NCBI GenBank assembly: GCA_003485825.1
Contig: DNHN01000128.1
Location: forward strand, 1-9,854
Direction of reading: 5' to 3'
DNA: 9,854 nucleotides
DNA from: Bacteroidota bacterium
GTDB lineage: Bacteria > Bacteroidota > Bacteroidia > NS11-12g > UBA9320
The translations under genes were made by a program, and so were the position numbers. Of the stretch, positions 1 to 8,400 are shown one piece after another. The notes under the pieces are model-generated. The model was not told the DNA's origin and searched no databases. It saw only the letters and a list, made by a program, of their open reading frames with translations. The first letter of the stretch is position 1. Every line of letters begins with the position of its first letter.

Positions 1-594
1 ACGGGGTCTAATGCAAATTCTGCTTCAGCACTTATTCAAGCAGGTCAACCCAACCTGAGAAGCCTATATCCACTAGAGTACGACATCCGACATAAAATTA
101 ATGCCAATGCTACTTTTGACCTTTCAGAGGTATTCTTCAGAAAGCGAGATGTGTTTAATAACACTAGTTTAAGCATTTTTGGAAATGCCCAGAGTGGTAC
201 TCCTTTTACAGCATTGGCTAATGCCATTCCAGAGGCTCAGAGCCTGGGTGTAGCCAGTCGAAGTCAGATAGAAGGGAACCCTTTCGGATCTCGAATGCCG
301 TGGAACTATACGTTAGACTTGGCGCTAAGTAAGGATTTTAGTTTAAAAGAGAAACCTTTTACGGTCCAGTTGAATGCAAGAAACCTATTGAACCTGACGA
401 ATATTTATACTGTTTATGCGTATTCTTCATCTGCGTCTGACGATGGTTACTTAGCATCACCTCAAGGGCAGCAGCAAGTGCGAAATGAACTAAACGCGCA
501 ATCATTTGTCTACTACTATAATTTAAAGCAAAATAGCCCCAATAATTTTGGGACGCCACGAAACATAAGTATAACCTTAAGAAGTACATTCTAA
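1..594 (+). CDS. TonB-dependent receptor, C-terminal fragment (5' end outside window)
   Basis: The reading frame is open from base 1 to the TAA at 592-594, giving the last 197 residues of a protein whose start lies left of the window. The GTG at 151 is an internal valine codon, not a start. The product aligns along its whole length with the end of the receptor at 1673-5437. The first 20 residues match 19 of 20, and later shared blocks include GNPFGSR, RNLLN/QNLLN, DDGYLASPQG/DDGWLSSPQG and a TPR near the end. The protein ends in LRSTF, and a terminal phenylalanine is typical of outer-membrane beta-barrels. This is therefore the last barrel strands of an outer-membrane active-transport receptor driven by TonB-ExbB-ExbD. 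Its substrate cannot be read from this part. The signal peptide, regulatory domain and plug are not visible. A 38-base gap separates it from the dehydrogenase, so read-through is possible. Confidence 0.9.
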   Translation, partial: TGSNANSASALIQAGQPNLRSLYPLEYDIRHKINANATFDLSEVFFRKRDVFNNTSLSIFGNAQSGTPFTALANAIPEAQSLGVASRSQIEGNPFGSRMPWNYTLDLALSKDFSLKEKPFTVQLNARNLLNLTNIYTVYAYSSSASDDGYLASPQGQQQVRNELNAQSFVYYYNLKQNSPNNFGTPRNISITLRSTF

Positions 595-609
595 TCAAAG
601 GGAATAGTA

Positions 610-617
610 CATATTTG
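610..617 (+). promoter_or_regulatory. Possible Bacteroidota -7 promoter element
   Basis: CATATTTG at 610-617 matches five of the six fixed bases of the Bacteroidota primary sigma factor -7 consensus TAnnTTTG. It lies in the short gap between the upstream receptor and the dehydrogenase, 15 bases before the ATG at 633. I found no clear TTG at the expected -33 distance, and the implied leader would be only about ten bases. This is a weak candidate; the dehydrogenase could instead be read through from the receptor gene. Confidence 0.27.
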
Positions 618-632
618 CAGCGCAAAAAGTCA

Positions 633-1586
633 ATGGGGAAGAATCACCGCATCCTGGTCATAGATGACGTACATTCAGTACTTCTAGAAAAGCTTGCAGC
701 TTACTCGGTAAATTATATGCCAACTATCGCTGTGGATGCACTTGAGAACGCTTTGCAAGAAGCCACTATATTAGTAATGCGCAGTAAGTTAAACATGACT
801 GCGGAGTGGATAGATAGAGCTCCTAACTTAAAACTGATAGCAAGATTGGGCTCAGGCATGGATAATATTGATGTGAACTATGCTACCGCAAAAGGGGTGC
901 ATTGTATTAATGCCCCAGAGGGAAATAGGAATGCAGTGGCTGAACAAGCAGTAGGTATGATGCTTATGTTGTTGAGCAACGTCTATAAAGGTGATAGAGA
1001 AATTAGTGAGAGAGTTTGGGATAGGAAAGGAAATGAGGGTAGAGAACTCCGAAATCTAACGGTGGGTATTATTGGATATGGTAATGTGGGGTCTAGGTTA
1101 GCAGAATTGTTAGTGGGGTTTGGATGTGAGATACTCGCATATGATTTATATAAACATGGTTTCGGTACTTCACAGGTAAAGGAAGTAAGTTTGGCGGAAC
1201 TTCAGAACCAATCTGATATAGTAAGTATTCATGTACCACTCACCCCAATCTCTAAAAATATGGTAAATCAAGAATTTATCGATAGGATGAAGAAACCTGT
1301 CGTAATATTGAATCTTGCAAGAGGTGCGGTTGTAAATATTTCTGCACTGATTTACGGAATAAAAAATGGTAAAGTGTTGGGTGCAGGATTGGATGTTTTA
1401 CCCAATGAGAAATTAGAGACTTTATCCAAGAAAGAAATTGAATTATTGTCGTATCTGTCAGATAGTAAGGTGGTTGTGATGAGCCCTCATATAGGTGGTA
1501 TAACCAGAGATGCGTATATATTATTGGCAGAAGTGCTGGCGGATAAAATATTAAAGTGGGATAATAATCTCCCACTTGTGAACTGA
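633..1586 (+). CDS. D-isomer-specific 2-hydroxyacid dehydrogenase, phosphoglycerate-dehydrogenase type
   Basis: This 317-residue cytoplasmic NAD-dependent oxidoreductase has the full D-2-hydroxyacid dehydrogenase layout. The Rossmann domain has the dinucleotide motif GYGNVG at residues 148-153, and Asp171 at the end of the next strand favours NAD over NADP. The catalytic triad is present: Arg230 in NLARG, Glu259 in DVLPNE and His286 in SPHIGG. The block SGMDNIDVNYATAKGVHCIN (about 74-93), followed by NAPEGN, is typical of 3-phosphoglycerate dehydrogenase and close relatives. At 317 residues it has no C-terminal ACT domain, so it lacks the serine-feedback module of E. coli-type SerA. The likely reaction is 3-phosphoglycerate to 3-phosphohydroxypyruvate (serine synthesis); hydroxypyruvate or glyoxylate reduction is an alternative that motifs cannot exclude. 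I chose the ATG at 633, because a TTG at 615 in the same frame would add six residues before the normal beginning and overlaps the promoter-like bases. No serC-like neighbour is visible. Confidence 0.88.
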   Translation: MGKNHRILVIDDVHSVLLEKLAAYSVNYMPTIAVDALENALQEATILVMRSKLNMTAEWIDRAPNLKLIARLGSGMDNIDVNYATAKGVHCINAPEGNRNAVAEQAVGMMLMLLSNVYKGDREISERVWDRKGNEGRELRNLTVGIIGYGNVGSRLAELLVGFGCEILAYDLYKHGFGTSQVKEVSLAELQNQSDIVSIHVPLTPISKNMVNQEFIDRMKKPVVILNLARGAVVNISALIYGIKNGKVLGAGLDVLPNEKLETLSKKEIELLSYLSDSKVVVMSPHIGGITRDAYILLAEVLADKILKWDNNLPLVN

Positions 1587-1672
1587 AACTTAACCTTAGG
1601 TAAAATTAATTTGAATAATTGCATTTTTATAGCAAATATTGAAGTTCGAAAAAACGTGTAAAAGCAAAGTAT

Positions 1673-4600
1673 ATGAGAAAAACACTTACAGTAATATTGG
1701 CTTGTTTTTTTGCAGCCTCATCTTACGCTCAATCCAATTTTGGAAAGCTACAAGGTAAGGTTACAGATGCCAAAACAAAAATTCCGGTGGCCTACGCTAC
1801 TATCCTTCTTGAAAAAGACGGTATACGTAAAGGTGGGGCATACACTGATGATGAGGGAAAGTATGTAATTAATGCATTAGATCCGGGCACATACAGTGTC
1901 ACAGTGAAGTATCTTGACTATCAAGATAAGCAAGTGACTGGAGTGGAGATTTCTTCTAACAGTACAAAGTATTTAAATATAGAGATGAGCCAAAAGTCCG
2001 CCGAAGACGGTGAAGTGCTTGGCCCAGTAGTAATACGAGCAGGTAAGCCGCTTATTGAAAAAGATAAAAACACCCAGACATTGTCTAGTGGAGATATTGC
2101 TAAGCTTCCTACAAGGAACCTAAATGCAATAGCGGGTACATCGTCAGCCGCTAATCAGACCAATGGAGGAGGGATATCTTTCTTAGGAAGTAGAACAGAT
2201 GCTACTGCTTATTTTGTGGATGGTGTGCGTGTACTAGGTAGTTCTAGTGTGCCTCAGTCTGCTCAGGGACAGATTGATATCATACAGTCTGGTATTCCAG
2301 CACAGTATGGTGACTTTACAGGAGGAGCTATTAGTATAACAACTAAAGGGCCGTCACGTGCAGTCCGCAGAAGTTTTGAGCTAATTTCGTCTAGTCCTTT
2401 TGATCCATACCACTTTAATCAAGCAGAGTTTTCTGCACTTGGACCATTGTGGATTAAAAACAAAGGAGGAGGCGATAAAGAGTATGTGGCTCTAGGCTAT
2501 CAATTGTCTGCAAATGTAAATTACAGTGCAGATAACCGTCCAGGAGCGGGAGGCTTTTATAGTGTAAAAGAAGACGTTCTTGATGATTTAGAAGCCAACC
2601 CAATTACAGAAAATCCTAATGGGCCTGGTTTTATCTATCGTTCACTGCTTCTTACTCAAGATGATTTAGAGGTTACGAAAGCTAGAAAAAATGTTGCTGC
2701 TTATTTTGGCAACGTACAAGGTAAATTAGAGTATCTTCCTAACAAGAATACTTCGATTAGTTTATTTGGTTCATTTAACCAGAATCAAGGAAATAACTGG
2801 AACTATACGCAGTCTCTTATGAATTATAGAGAGTATAGTCACAGTACAAATCAAACACTTAGGACTTATGTGAAATTCACTCAGCGACTAGGAAGTACTA
2901 CTGAAGATGACAAAGAAAAGGCGAAAGCGTTATTCTCAGATGCATTTTATAATATACGTCTAGACTACCAGAGTAGTTGGGCGGAGACAGTTAATCCATT
3001 GCACGAAGAGAATTACTTTGATTACGGATATATTGGAAAGTTCACATCAAATAGACAGCCGTTTTATCAGTTTGTTAATGACCCTACCAAGCATATAGAT
3101 CAAAATGGAGATACGGTAACCCGTCAGGGATACTTCAATTATGTGACAGACGGTAATAATAGCATTGATTTCGAGAGAAGTGATAAAAACCCTCAGCGTG
3201 CACAATATACTCAAAGTATATTTGACTTTTTTGAGAGTGCCGGTTCACCATTACGCACGAATGCACAGATACAGCAGAACCTAGGTTTATTGAATGGTTT
3301 TACTCCAAACCTTACTTATTCCTTGTGGTCTAATCCTGGATCAGGAGCCACGGGTTATGCTAAGTCGCAAAATGAGCGAATTGCAGCATACGCACAAGGT
3401 GAGGCTATTCTTAATCTAGAAAACTCACATGACCTTCAGTTCGGTATGTACTTCGAGCAGACATTGTTCAGTTCTTGGAGTTTAGGCGCAGGTGGTCTTT
3501 GGACACTAATGCCACAATTAGCTAATAGTCATATCACTGAGCGTGATTTTGTTACTGAAAATGGATACATTATCGGTGGTCAACATTCCTACGATGACTT
3601 TGGTACCTTTACAGATACTGTTAGTTATGACATTCGTGTAGATTCAGATCAGCAAAAGACATTTGATAGAAACTTGAGAGCTAAGCTCATAGAGTCTGGA
3701 GCAAGAGATGCTGCAGGTAATCTATATACAGAGTCTTCATTTATAGATATTAATTCATTGGACCCAAGTACATTTACATTAGATATGTTTAGTGCAAATG
3801 ACCTATGGAATAATGGTAATGCTAGAGTATCTTATTTTGGGTATGACTACTTAGGAAACCGTACGCGTAAGGCATTCTCCTTTGGAGATTTCGTGAATGA
3901 CTTAGACAATAGAAGTATAGGTTCATTTGCTCCAGTATACAGTGCTATCTGGATGCAAGATAAGTTCCAGTTCAAGGATCTTGTACTTAGATTAGGTGTG
4001 CGTATAGAAAGGTATGATGCGAATCAGTTAGGACTGAAGGACCAATACTCTCTTTTCGCTACTAAATCTGCAGGAGAACTTGCTAGTATAGAGTCAGGTG
4101 ATAGAGGTTCAAATTTATTGGCCAACTACTCGGTGCCAAGTAATATTGGTGATGACTATGTAGTTTATGTAGACGATATAGAAAATCCAGGTGAAATAGT
4201 AGGGTATAGAAATGGTAATACATGGTACGCACCAGATGGTACAGAGTTGGCTAGCCCAGATTTAGTACAGCAGTCTACTAAGAGTGGTAGAATTCAGCCA
4301 TTTTTAGATAATACTAGTGAAGATATAGATGAATCTGCATTTGAAGATTACAAGCCAGTGATAAATGTGCTTCCTCGTGTTTGGTTCTCTTTCCCTATCA
4401 ACTCTGAGGCTCAGTTTTTTGCCAACTATGATAAGCTAGCACAAAGACCAAATGATGGTTTGATTTTCGCACCTATTAATAGATATGAATTCTTAGAGGA
4501 GAATCAGGGTGGAGTGCTTCCGAATGCTAATCTTCAGCCACGTATAACTACTAGTTATGAAATGGGCTTTAAGCAAACGCTATCTCGTAACTCTGCTATT

Positions 4601-5437
4601 AGTATAATCGCGGCTTACAGAGAGACTAGAGGGGATTATGCATTGGTTCAAATAAATCAAGCATATCCTATCACTTATAGTAGTTACCAAAACTTGGACT
4701 TTGAGACAGTGAAAAACTTTAGAGCTGAGTATGAGTTAAGAGGAGAAGGAAGAACGTCACTCGCGATTAATTACTCGCTACTATTCGCAGACGGTACAGG
4801 ATCAAACGCAAACTCTGCTGCAGCACTTATACAAGCAGGTCAACCTAACTTAAGATCACTATATCCAACAGAGCGTGATGTACGTCATCAGATTACGGCG
4901 AGAATAGACTATAGATTCAGAGGTGGAAATGAGTATACTGGACCGATTTGGTTCAATAAAAAAGTATTTGCAGATGCAGGTGCTAACTTTATCATCTCTA
5001 CTAAGTCTGGAGAGCCATATTCAGCATACCGTAATGAAATAGCAGCGGTAGCTGTTGGTACAGCGACTCGTCAGTCTCTAGACGGTAACCCATTTGGTTC
5101 AAGACTTCCTTGGCAGTTTAAGGTTGATGGTAACTTTAGTAAAAACTTTAGTATTAAAAAGAAAAATCCAAAGGACAACTATAGAACACAGAGTATAGAA
5201 CTTGCAGCGTTTATCTGGGTGCAGAACTTACTTAATGCACGTAACATCATAAACGTGTATGGTTTCTCTAGACTTCCAAACGATGATGGATGGTTAAGTT
5301 CTCCTCAAGGTGCTCAGTCAGCCAGCAATGAAGTAAACACACAGTCTTACTTAGCGCTGTATAATGCGAAAGTAGATGTGCCATACAACTACACTACTCC
5401 GAGACTGACAAGAATAGGATTAAGAGTATATTTCTAA
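1673..5437 (+). CDS. TonB-dependent receptor with N-terminal carboxypeptidase-regulatory-like domain
   Basis: This complete 1254-residue outer-membrane receptor starts with a signal peptide (MRKTLTVILACFF..., probable signal peptidase I cut after Ala19 in SYA-Q). Residues about 25-105 form a carboxypeptidase-regulatory-like beta-sandwich (GKVTDAKTKIPVAYATILL ... GTYSVTVKYLDY). GPVVIRA at 118-124 is a candidate TonB-contact segment. The plug follows to about residue 227, with YFVDGVRV and the plug-end motif IPAQYGDFTGGAISITTKG. The rest is a large barrel with long Asp/Asn/Ser-rich stretches, probably extracellular loops. FSFPINSEAQFFANYDKLAQ (from about 905) and DGTGSNANSA...GQPNLRSLYP (from about 1040) resemble blocks I recall from a family of long Bacteroidota receptors. 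The protein ends in LRVYF, as expected for an outer-membrane barrel. It is longer than most siderophore receptors, and no SusD partner follows; a large secreted protein does, 36 bases downstream. The substrate is unknown. The 86 bases upstream show no convincing promoter. Confidence 0.94.
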   Translation: MRKTLTVILACFFAASSYAQSNFGKLQGKVTDAKTKIPVAYATILLEKDGIRKGGAYTDDEGKYVINALDPGTYSVTVKYLDYQDKQVTGVEISSNSTKYLNIEMSQKSAEDGEVLGPVVIRAGKPLIEKDKNTQTLSSGDIAKLPTRNLNAIAGTSSAANQTNGGGISFLGSRTDATAYFVDGVRVLGSSSVPQSAQGQIDIIQSGIPAQYGDFTGGAISITTKGPSRAVRRSFELISSSPFDPYHFNQAEFSALGPLWIKNKGGGDKEYVALGYQLSANVNYSADNRPGAGGFYSVKEDVLDDLEANPITENPNGPGFIYRSLLLTQDDLEVTKARKNVAAYFGNVQGKLEYLPNKNTSISLFGSFNQNQGNNWNYTQSLMNYREYSHSTNQTLRTYVKFTQRLGSTTEDDKEKAKALFSDAFYNIRLDYQSSWAETVNPLHEENYFDYGYIGKFTSNRQPFYQFVNDPTKHIDQNGDTVTRQGYFNYVTDGNNSIDFERSDKNPQRAQYTQSIFDFFESAGSPLRTNAQIQQNLGLLNGFTPNLTYSLWSNPGSGATGYAKSQNERIAAYAQGEAILNLENSHDLQFGMYFEQTLFSSWSLGAGGLWTLMPQLANSHITERDFVTENGYIIGGQHSYDDFGTFTDTVSYDIRVDSDQQKTFDRNLRAKLIESGARDAAGNLYTESSFIDINSLDPSTFTLDMFSANDLWNNGNARVSYFGYDYLGNRTRKAFSFGDFVNDLDNRSIGSFAPVYSAIWMQDKFQFKDLVLRLGVRIERYDANQLGLKDQYSLFATKSAGELASIESGDRGSNLLANYSVPSNIGDDYVVYVDDIENPGEIVGYRNGNTWYAPDGTELASPDLVQQSTKSGRIQPFLDNTSEDIDESAFEDYKPVINVLPRVWFSFPINSEAQFFANYDKLAQRPNDGLIFAPINRYEFLEENQGGVLPNANLQPRITTSYEMGFKQTLSRNSAISIIAAYRETRGDYALVQINQAYPITYSSYQNLDFETVKNFRAEYELRGEGRTSLAINYSLLFADGTGSNANSAAALIQAGQPNLRSLYPTERDVRHQITARIDYRFRGGNEYTGPIWFNKKVFADAGANFIISTKSGEPYSAYRNEIAAVAVGTATRQSLDGNPFGSRLPWQFKVDGNFSKNFSIKKKNPKDNYRTQSIELAAFIWVQNLLNARNIINVYGFSRLPNDDGWLSSPQGAQSASNEVNTQSYLALYNAKVDVPYNYTTPRLTRIGLRVYF

Positions 5438-5473
5438 GAAAAAATTAACGGAGCAATTAGAAGAATAGAAGAT

Positions 5474-8400
5474 ATGAAAAAGGAAATGAGAAAAGTGATG
5501 TTTGCCGCTGCCGTTCTAATGGTGGTAAGCGTATTTGCAAAGGAAAATGTAAATACTGAAGAGCCAAATAACACACGTAGTGAGAGTGCAAACACTATGA
5601 AGATGAAATTTGGTAACGACTGTGATCCGGCTACTCAAAGTGCAGATTTGGACGTAAATAATGTTCGAACTAAGATTTTGAATGGTGGTGATATGTGGTG
5701 GGATTTAAATAACGCCAAATACGAAATACCTAAATTACCTACTGAGACAAATGAAGTGCGTAAGCATAGCCTATTCTCAGGAGCTATATGGATAGGTGGA
5801 GAGGATGATGCAAAGCAGCTAAAACTTGCCGCTATGACGTATCGTCAGCGTGGTTCTGATTTTTGGCCTGGACCTATTAATCCAGGTACAGGTACTACTG
5901 ATAAAACACAATGCGATGTTTGGGATAAGATATTTGAAGTTTCTGGTCAAGAAATAATCGACCACGCGGCAAACTATCAATCTGGTCTTATAGATGATAA
6001 TATACAAGATTGGCCTGGACAGTATGCACCATATAAAGATGTTAACCGCAATGGAATCTATGACCCACAGGGCGGGGATTATCCGGTACTTCAAGATAAG
6101 TGTAAAGGACAAGATATAGATAACAATCCAGAAGATCAACCAGATCAAATGCTCTGGTGGATTTACAATGATAGAGGGAATATTCACTCAGAGACCCAGG
6201 GAGATCCGATTGGTGTAGAAATGCAAACTACGGCGTTTGCTTTTGCTACCAATGATGAGATAAATGACATGTCATTTTACAGTACGCGAATAGTTAACAG
6301 AGCATCAAGTGAGCTTACCAATACCTATTTTGGACAGTGGGTAGACGCAGATTTAGGAAACTTTGCAGATGACTATGTAGGATGTGACGTAGGACTTTCA
6401 TTAGGATTTTGTTACAATGGTGATGATAATGATGAAGGTGTACTAGGATATGGACTTAACCCACCTTCCGTAGGGGTAGATTTCTTCGAAGGACCTAGTG
6501 TAGATACCACTATAAATGGTATCGATACTAGTATTGAGCTTGGGATGTCAAAATTTGTATATTACAATAACAATGCGAATAGTATAAACGGGAATCCTGG
6601 GTTAGCGACAGACTTTTACAATTACCTAAGAGGGAAATGGAGAACGGGTACAGACATTCAGTTTGGTGGAGACGGTATTACAGGCACGGATGGAACTGCT
6701 GCTAATTATATGTTCCCATTTGATACAGATCCTGCTCATCCGAATAAAAACTGGAATGAGAGACAAGCAGGTAATCAACCTGCAGACAGAAGGTTTATTC
6801 AGTCGTCAGGACCATTCGTTCTTAAGCCTGGGGCTACTCAGAGACTAACTGTAGGAGTGGTTTGGGCGCGTACTAACTTTGGTGGTGCTGATGGGTCACT
6901 TCTACTTCTTAAGCAAGCTAGTAGAAAGGCGCAAACACTATTCGATCAGTGTTTTGACCTTGTAGATGGACCTGATGCTCCAGAAATAGAAGTACATGAA
7001 CAAGATAGACAAATTGTACTTTCATTTGGACAAACAGATGGACCGAATGTGGAATTGTATAATGACATTTTGTTTGAAGAAAATCAAACAAGAGAATACA
7101 ATTTTCAAGGATATAGAGTATTCCAACTAAAGAATGCTTCGGTTAGTTTATCTGAATTGGATAATCAGTCTAGAGCTAGAGAAATATTCCAGTGTGATTT
7201 AATAGATGATTTTGAAAATCTATTTGAAAACGAGTATGATATAGATGTAGATGCGGATGTACTTAAATTGAGAGTGCGTGGAGCAAATGAAGGTCTAAGA
7301 CATACGGTTAGAATAACAGAAGACCAGTTTGCTACAGGGTCGGATAAAACACTGGTAAACTCTAAGGTATATGACTACATCGTGTTATCTTATGCAGCTG
7401 CAGACGGTGGTGCGCGTCCACTATATTTAGAAGGTCGTAAAGTGAAGAAATTCTCTGCGATGCCACACAAACTGGAACCTAAGTTTGGTGGTTCTAGCGT
7501 ACCTTCTGTTTATGGAGATGGTCCAGAGTTGGAGCGTGTTTCAGGTAAAGGAAATGGGAATAATGAGTTAGAAATGACTCAGGAATCAGTAGATGCTATA
7601 ATGGCAAATAACAGTATCTTAAATCCTAAATATGAAAATGGAATGGGACCAGTTAATATTAAAGTAATAGATCCTCTTAAGGTTCCACTAGGTAATTTTG
7701 AACTTTCGTTAATTCCTAAAAATTTCACGGCAAATACTGGGAATGATGAAGATAGTTTGTTTGCTGATAGTACCATGTGGGTATTGGTTAAAGTAAATGA
7801 AGGCGCATTAAACGATACGGTGTATGCAGATACGACTATTAACTATGAAAATGAGCAGGTAATTTTAGAGTCTACCACGGGTAAGAAAATACTAGATTGG
7901 GGTTTTGCTGTAACTATTAATCAAATCGCAGAGCCTGGAAGAGAGCCAGGTAGATATGAAGATAATGGATTAATTAGTTGGACGGTAGAATTCTCAGATC
8001 CAAGTAATGAATGGCTTACTGCTGTAAGAGATAACGATGCAACTACAGCCCTTCAGTTTGGGGCCTTTGATTGGATTCGATCTGGGGTTACAGGACAAGC
8101 TCAGCTGTATGATGATCCAAGTTGGCATGATTATGCTACCAGTAAATATGGAGGCTCAGCTCAGCCATTGGATAGAAATGGAGTATATGAGAGAATTTGG
8201 GATGGACGTATAGCTCCAGCTAGACTGGTGTCAAATACGCAAAGAAGTAATGCTTCTGATAGAACTGCTACAAGCGTGCAGCCTATGACCTACGGGTATG
8301 CTGGATTAGCGGGTATTGGATTAAACAATCTTAGTAGTGTGGACATTGTGATTACGCCTGATGAGTCTAAATGGACCAAGTGTGTGGTGTTAGAGATGGG

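Noticed and set aside
615..632. TTG at 615 as the dehydrogenase start, giving a six-residue extension.
   Set aside because: The family's first strand begins just after the ATG at 633, the extension has no family support, and the TTG overlaps a promoter-like sequence.
1591..1605. Short inverted repeat ACC-TTA-GGT after the dehydrogenase stop, as a possible terminator.
   Set aside because: The stem is only three base pairs and no clear T run follows, so it does not support a terminator.
1587..1672. Possible promoter before the complete receptor: TTG at 1611-1613, 20 bases, then AAATATTG at 1634-1641; also TTAATTTG at 1606-1613.
   Set aside because: The first matches only four of six fixed -7 bases. 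The second matches five of six but has no TTG at a usable distance. Such AT-rich matches are expected by chance, although a promoter somewhere in this gap is plausible.
1673..5437. SusC-type receptor of a polysaccharide-utilisation locus.
   Set aside because: No SusD-like lipoprotein, glycoside hydrolase or sugar-sensing regulator is nearby; the following gene has no lipobox and looks like T9SS cargo.
5819..6187. A 122-residue open frame on the minus strand inside the secreted protein gene.
   Set aside because: It lies fully opposite a well-supported gene, has no recognisable domain, and its hydrophobic composition is what the complementary strand of Asp/Asn-rich codons yields.
6503..6523. 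Perfect 6-base inverted repeat GATACC / GGTATC with a 9-base loop inside the secreted protein gene.
   Set aside because: It lies within continuous coding sequence and has no U tract; a hairpin this short is likely by chance.
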